Shown piece after piece: positions 7,319 through 9,142 of a DNA stretch of 9,142 nt. The notes below the pieces were generated by a model, which saw only the letters and a list, made by a program, of their open reading frames with translations, was not told the DNA's origin and made no database searches. Origin of the DNA: Polaromonas sp. (GTDB lineage Bacteria > Pseudomonadota > Gammaproteobacteria > Burkholderiales > Burkholderiaceae_C); the NCBI GenBank assembly GCA_014376885.1, contig JACMQR010000017.1, forward strand, positions 1 to 9,142, read 5' to 3'. The stretch's first letter is position 1. Each line of letters opens with the position of its first letter. The position numbers and the translations under genes were made by a program.

Positions 7319-7373
7319 AATTTATTTACAATAAAATTGTAATACCAATTACAATTCGTTTTATTTAACGAAT
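7319..7373. promoter_or_regulatory. AT-rich divergent control region with overlapping inverted repeats
   Basis: Between the HTH-receiver regulator and the hybrid kinase lies an AT-rich stretch unlike the GC-rich surroundings. It holds AATTGTAAT-ACCA-ATTACAATT (7335-7356, perfect 9-bp arms) and ATTCGTT-TTATTT-AACGAAT (7354-7373, perfect 7-bp arms). The 7-mer TTACAAT occurs at 7326-7332 and 7349-7355 and in inverted form at 7336-7342. Such clustering suits an operator for both divergent promoters, most simply for the adjacent regulator. I see no strong -35/-10 pair on either strand. Confidence 0.55.
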
Positions 7374-7448
7374 CTTGTGATTTCTGGTGCGCGGCAATTT
7401 AATTTTTCAGGTCATCGACCTACCCACCCAGGCGCTGAAAGCCCGGTC

Positions 7449-9107
7449 ATGAAGCAGTTACTCAAACAACTGTTGCACCCCTCTGCCAAGCCCGTCGCCG
7501 CGCCTGTCGCCAGCCTGGACGGACTGGCTGGTCAGGCGCTGGACCTGCTGCCGTGCGCCACCTTGGTGGTCAATGCCCTGGGCGCCATTGTTCATGCCAG
7601 CCAGCCGGTCACCCGCTGGCTCGGCTGGGGTGCCGGCGACCTGCTCGGCAGCCCCGTTGCCCGGCTGTTCAGCCCCACCGACCAGGAAAAACTGCAAGCG
7701 CTGCTGTGCCCGCCAGGCAGCGCACCAGCGCCAGACCTGGTGGCGCAAGACCTTGACATGCGGGTGCTGAACAAGCACCAGCAGCCCAAGAAAACCCGGC
7801 TGTCCGTCGCGCACTTCACCTGGCAGGGCCAAGCGCATGCCTGTGTGTCGCTGCGCTTTGCCTTGATTGAAGACCTCGAACTGCGCCTGGCCCGGGAGCA
7901 GGCACTGGAGTTTCAGCAGGCCAACGACAACAAAAGCCGTTTTCTGGCCGACATGAGCCATGAGATCCGAACCCCTCTGAACGGCGTGCTGGGCATGATT
8001 GACCTGCTGGCCTCGTCACCACTGGACACCGGGCAGCGCGCCCACCTGTCGAGCCTGAAAAAAAACTCCCGCGCCTTGCGGGCGCTGATTGATGATGTGC
8101 TCGATTTTTCAAAAATAGAAGCCGGGCTGCTTGACATCGAACAGGTGCCTTTTGACCTGGCAGGAACGCTTGGCGCAGTGGTGCAGGCCTTCGCACCACT
8201 CGCCCAAGCTCAGGGCGTTGCACTGCACCTTGAGCAGCTCGCCGGGCCCGCCTGCTATGTCGGGGACCCGCATCGCCTGTCGCAGGTGGTGACCAACCTG
8301 GTGAGCAACGCCCTCAAGTTCACGGTGCGGGGCAGCGTGAACGTTGCATTCGCCATGCGCATGCTGCCAGGCAGCGAGCAGGACCTGTGCCGCCTGACGA
8401 TTTCGGTGGCCGACACTGGCGTCGGCATCCCGCCCGCGCAACAAGCGCAGATTTTTGACCTGTTTCGCCAGGCCAGCGCCTCGGTCAGCCGATGCCACGG
8501 CGGCTCGGGCCTGGGCCTGTTCATCAGCCAGCGGCTGGTGGGATTGATGGGCGGCAGAATTTCAGTGCGCAGCCAGCCGGGCCAGGGATCGACCTTTGAA
8601 TTCTCGGTCGATCTGCCACGTTCCCACACAACAGTTGCGTTTTTTGACACCTTGGAGCCGCCGCTGCTGGAGCCCCTGGCAGGCGCCCGTATTTTGGTGG
8701 TGGACGACGACCTGACCAGCCAGACCCTGCTGCAAGCCTGGCTGCACCAGGCCCAGGCGGTGACGGTGTGCTGCGCCAACGGCCAGGAAGCGCTTGACGA
8801 GCTGGCCAAGGCAAACCCGTTTGACGCTGTGCTGATGGATGTGTCGATGCCGGTCATGGACGGCTTGAGCGCCACCCGGCGCATCCGCCAGCCGCAGCCG
8901 CAGCACTCCCAGGCGCACCAGCGCTACCTGGCGGCGCTGCCGGTCATCGGCATCAGCGGCCATGCCTTCAGCGAAGACGTGGCGCGCTGCCTTGAGGCCG
9001 GCATGACCGACAGCCTGACCAAGCCGCTGTCGCGGTTGGCCATGCTGCACAAGCTGACGGCGGCGCTGTCAGGGTTGCCCGATGGCGGCGATGCTGCCCG
9101 CGCCTGA
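7449..9107 (+). CDS. soluble PAS-like hybrid sensor histidine kinase with C-terminal receiver
   Basis: From ATG 7449 the protein has 552 residues and no membrane segment, so sensing is cytosolic. Domains in order: a divergent PAS-like region (about 25-135; LLPCATLVVNALGAIVHAS, then WLGWGAGDLLGSPVARLF); a short coiled linker; HisKA with H-box His171 in ADMSHEIRTPLNGVLGM; an ATPase with N-box Asn287 in LVSNALKF, G1 Asp322 in DTGVGIP and G2 GSGLGL at 352-357; and a receiver with acidic triplet Asp419-421, phosphoacceptor Asp464 in LMDVSMPVMDG, Ser503 in GISG and Lys525 in TKP. All catalytic residues are present. It has no Hpt domain of its own, and a separate Hpt gene lies nearby, so a three-protein relay to the HTH-receiver regulator is expected. 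An in-frame GTG at 7377 would add 24 residues but has no ribosome site and lies beside the palindromes; ATG 7449 has GAAAG 8 nt upstream. Confidence 0.93.
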   Translation: MKQLLKQLLHPSAKPVAAPVASLDGLAGQALDLLPCATLVVNALGAIVHASQPVTRWLGWGAGDLLGSPVARLFSPTDQEKLQALLCPPGSAPAPDLVAQDLDMRVLNKHQQPKKTRLSVAHFTWQGQAHACVSLRFALIEDLELRLAREQALEFQQANDNKSRFLADMSHEIRTPLNGVLGMIDLLASSPLDTGQRAHLSSLKKNSRALRALIDDVLDFSKIEAGLLDIEQVPFDLAGTLGAVVQAFAPLAQAQGVALHLEQLAGPACYVGDPHRLSQVVTNLVSNALKFTVRGSVNVAFAMRMLPGSEQDLCRLTISVADTGVGIPPAQQAQIFDLFRQASASVSRCHGGSGLGLFISQRLVGLMGGRISVRSQPGQGSTFEFSVDLPRSHTTVAFFDTLEPPLLEPLAGARILVVDDDLTSQTLLQAWLHQAQAVTVCCANGQEALDELAKANPFDAVLMDVSMPVMDGLSATRRIRQPQPQHSQAHQRYLAALPVIGISGHAFSEDVARCLEAGMTDSLTKPLSRLAMLHKLTAALSGLPDGGDAARA

Positions 9108-9142
9108 GGGCGTTGCAGCCGCCCCGCCCTGCGACACCCGCC

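Noticed and set aside
7377..7448. GTG 7377 as start of the hybrid kinase
   Set aside because: It has no ribosome site, lies next to the palindromes, and adds residues without PAS similarity; ATG 7449 is better.

Overview
The window looks like a chromosomal segment of a Burkholderiales bacterium, most likely family Comamonadaceae (Polaromonas/Rhodoferax-like). This rests on the GC-rich coding DNA, the beta-proteobacterial character of the proteins, and intergenic palindromes of the GCTATT...AATAGC type that I associate with that family. Genus is inference. There are ten protein genes, no tRNA or rRNA, no CRISPR array and no transposase.

Left block (1-3528, minus strand, read right to left): hemJ, a VanZ-family membrane protein, a thioredoxin-like [2Fe-2S] ferredoxin, an alpha/beta hydrolase of the HPHPLFGGT type, and the N-terminal part of a D-alanyl-D-alanine carboxypeptidase cut by the window edge. 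hemJ/vanZ/ferredoxin are closely spaced (23 and 9 nt gaps) and look like one operon. Hydrolase and carboxypeptidase may form a second unit, separated from the first by a two-hairpin intergenic repeat.

Centre (3529-6133): a 365-bp intergenic region separates divergent hemJ and hemB, so a late and an early heme-biosynthesis gene sit back to back. On the minus strand this region holds a strong rho-independent terminator preceded by two further hairpins, one with a CCUCCC loop. It is either a small RNA or a leader attenuator for hemJ. On the plus strand it holds a TGTCC-AAAAA-GGACA palindrome and TGGCACA repeats ahead of hemB. hemB is followed by a second copy of the two-hairpin repeat and then by a CorA-type metal transporter.

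Right block (6163-9107): a compact phosphorelay. A soluble PAS-like hybrid histidine kinase (plus) is divergent from a minus-strand pair. That pair encodes a response regulator with its DNA-binding domain at the N-terminus (excisionase/MerR-like HTH, then receiver) and a single-domain Hpt protein. The expected phosphate route is kinase His to kinase receiver Asp to Hpt His to the HTH-receiver Asp. The AT-rich divergent intergenic region carries several overlapping inverted repeats that are candidate operators for the regulator. This cassette and the hemJ-hemB intergenic RNA are the most interesting parts of the window.
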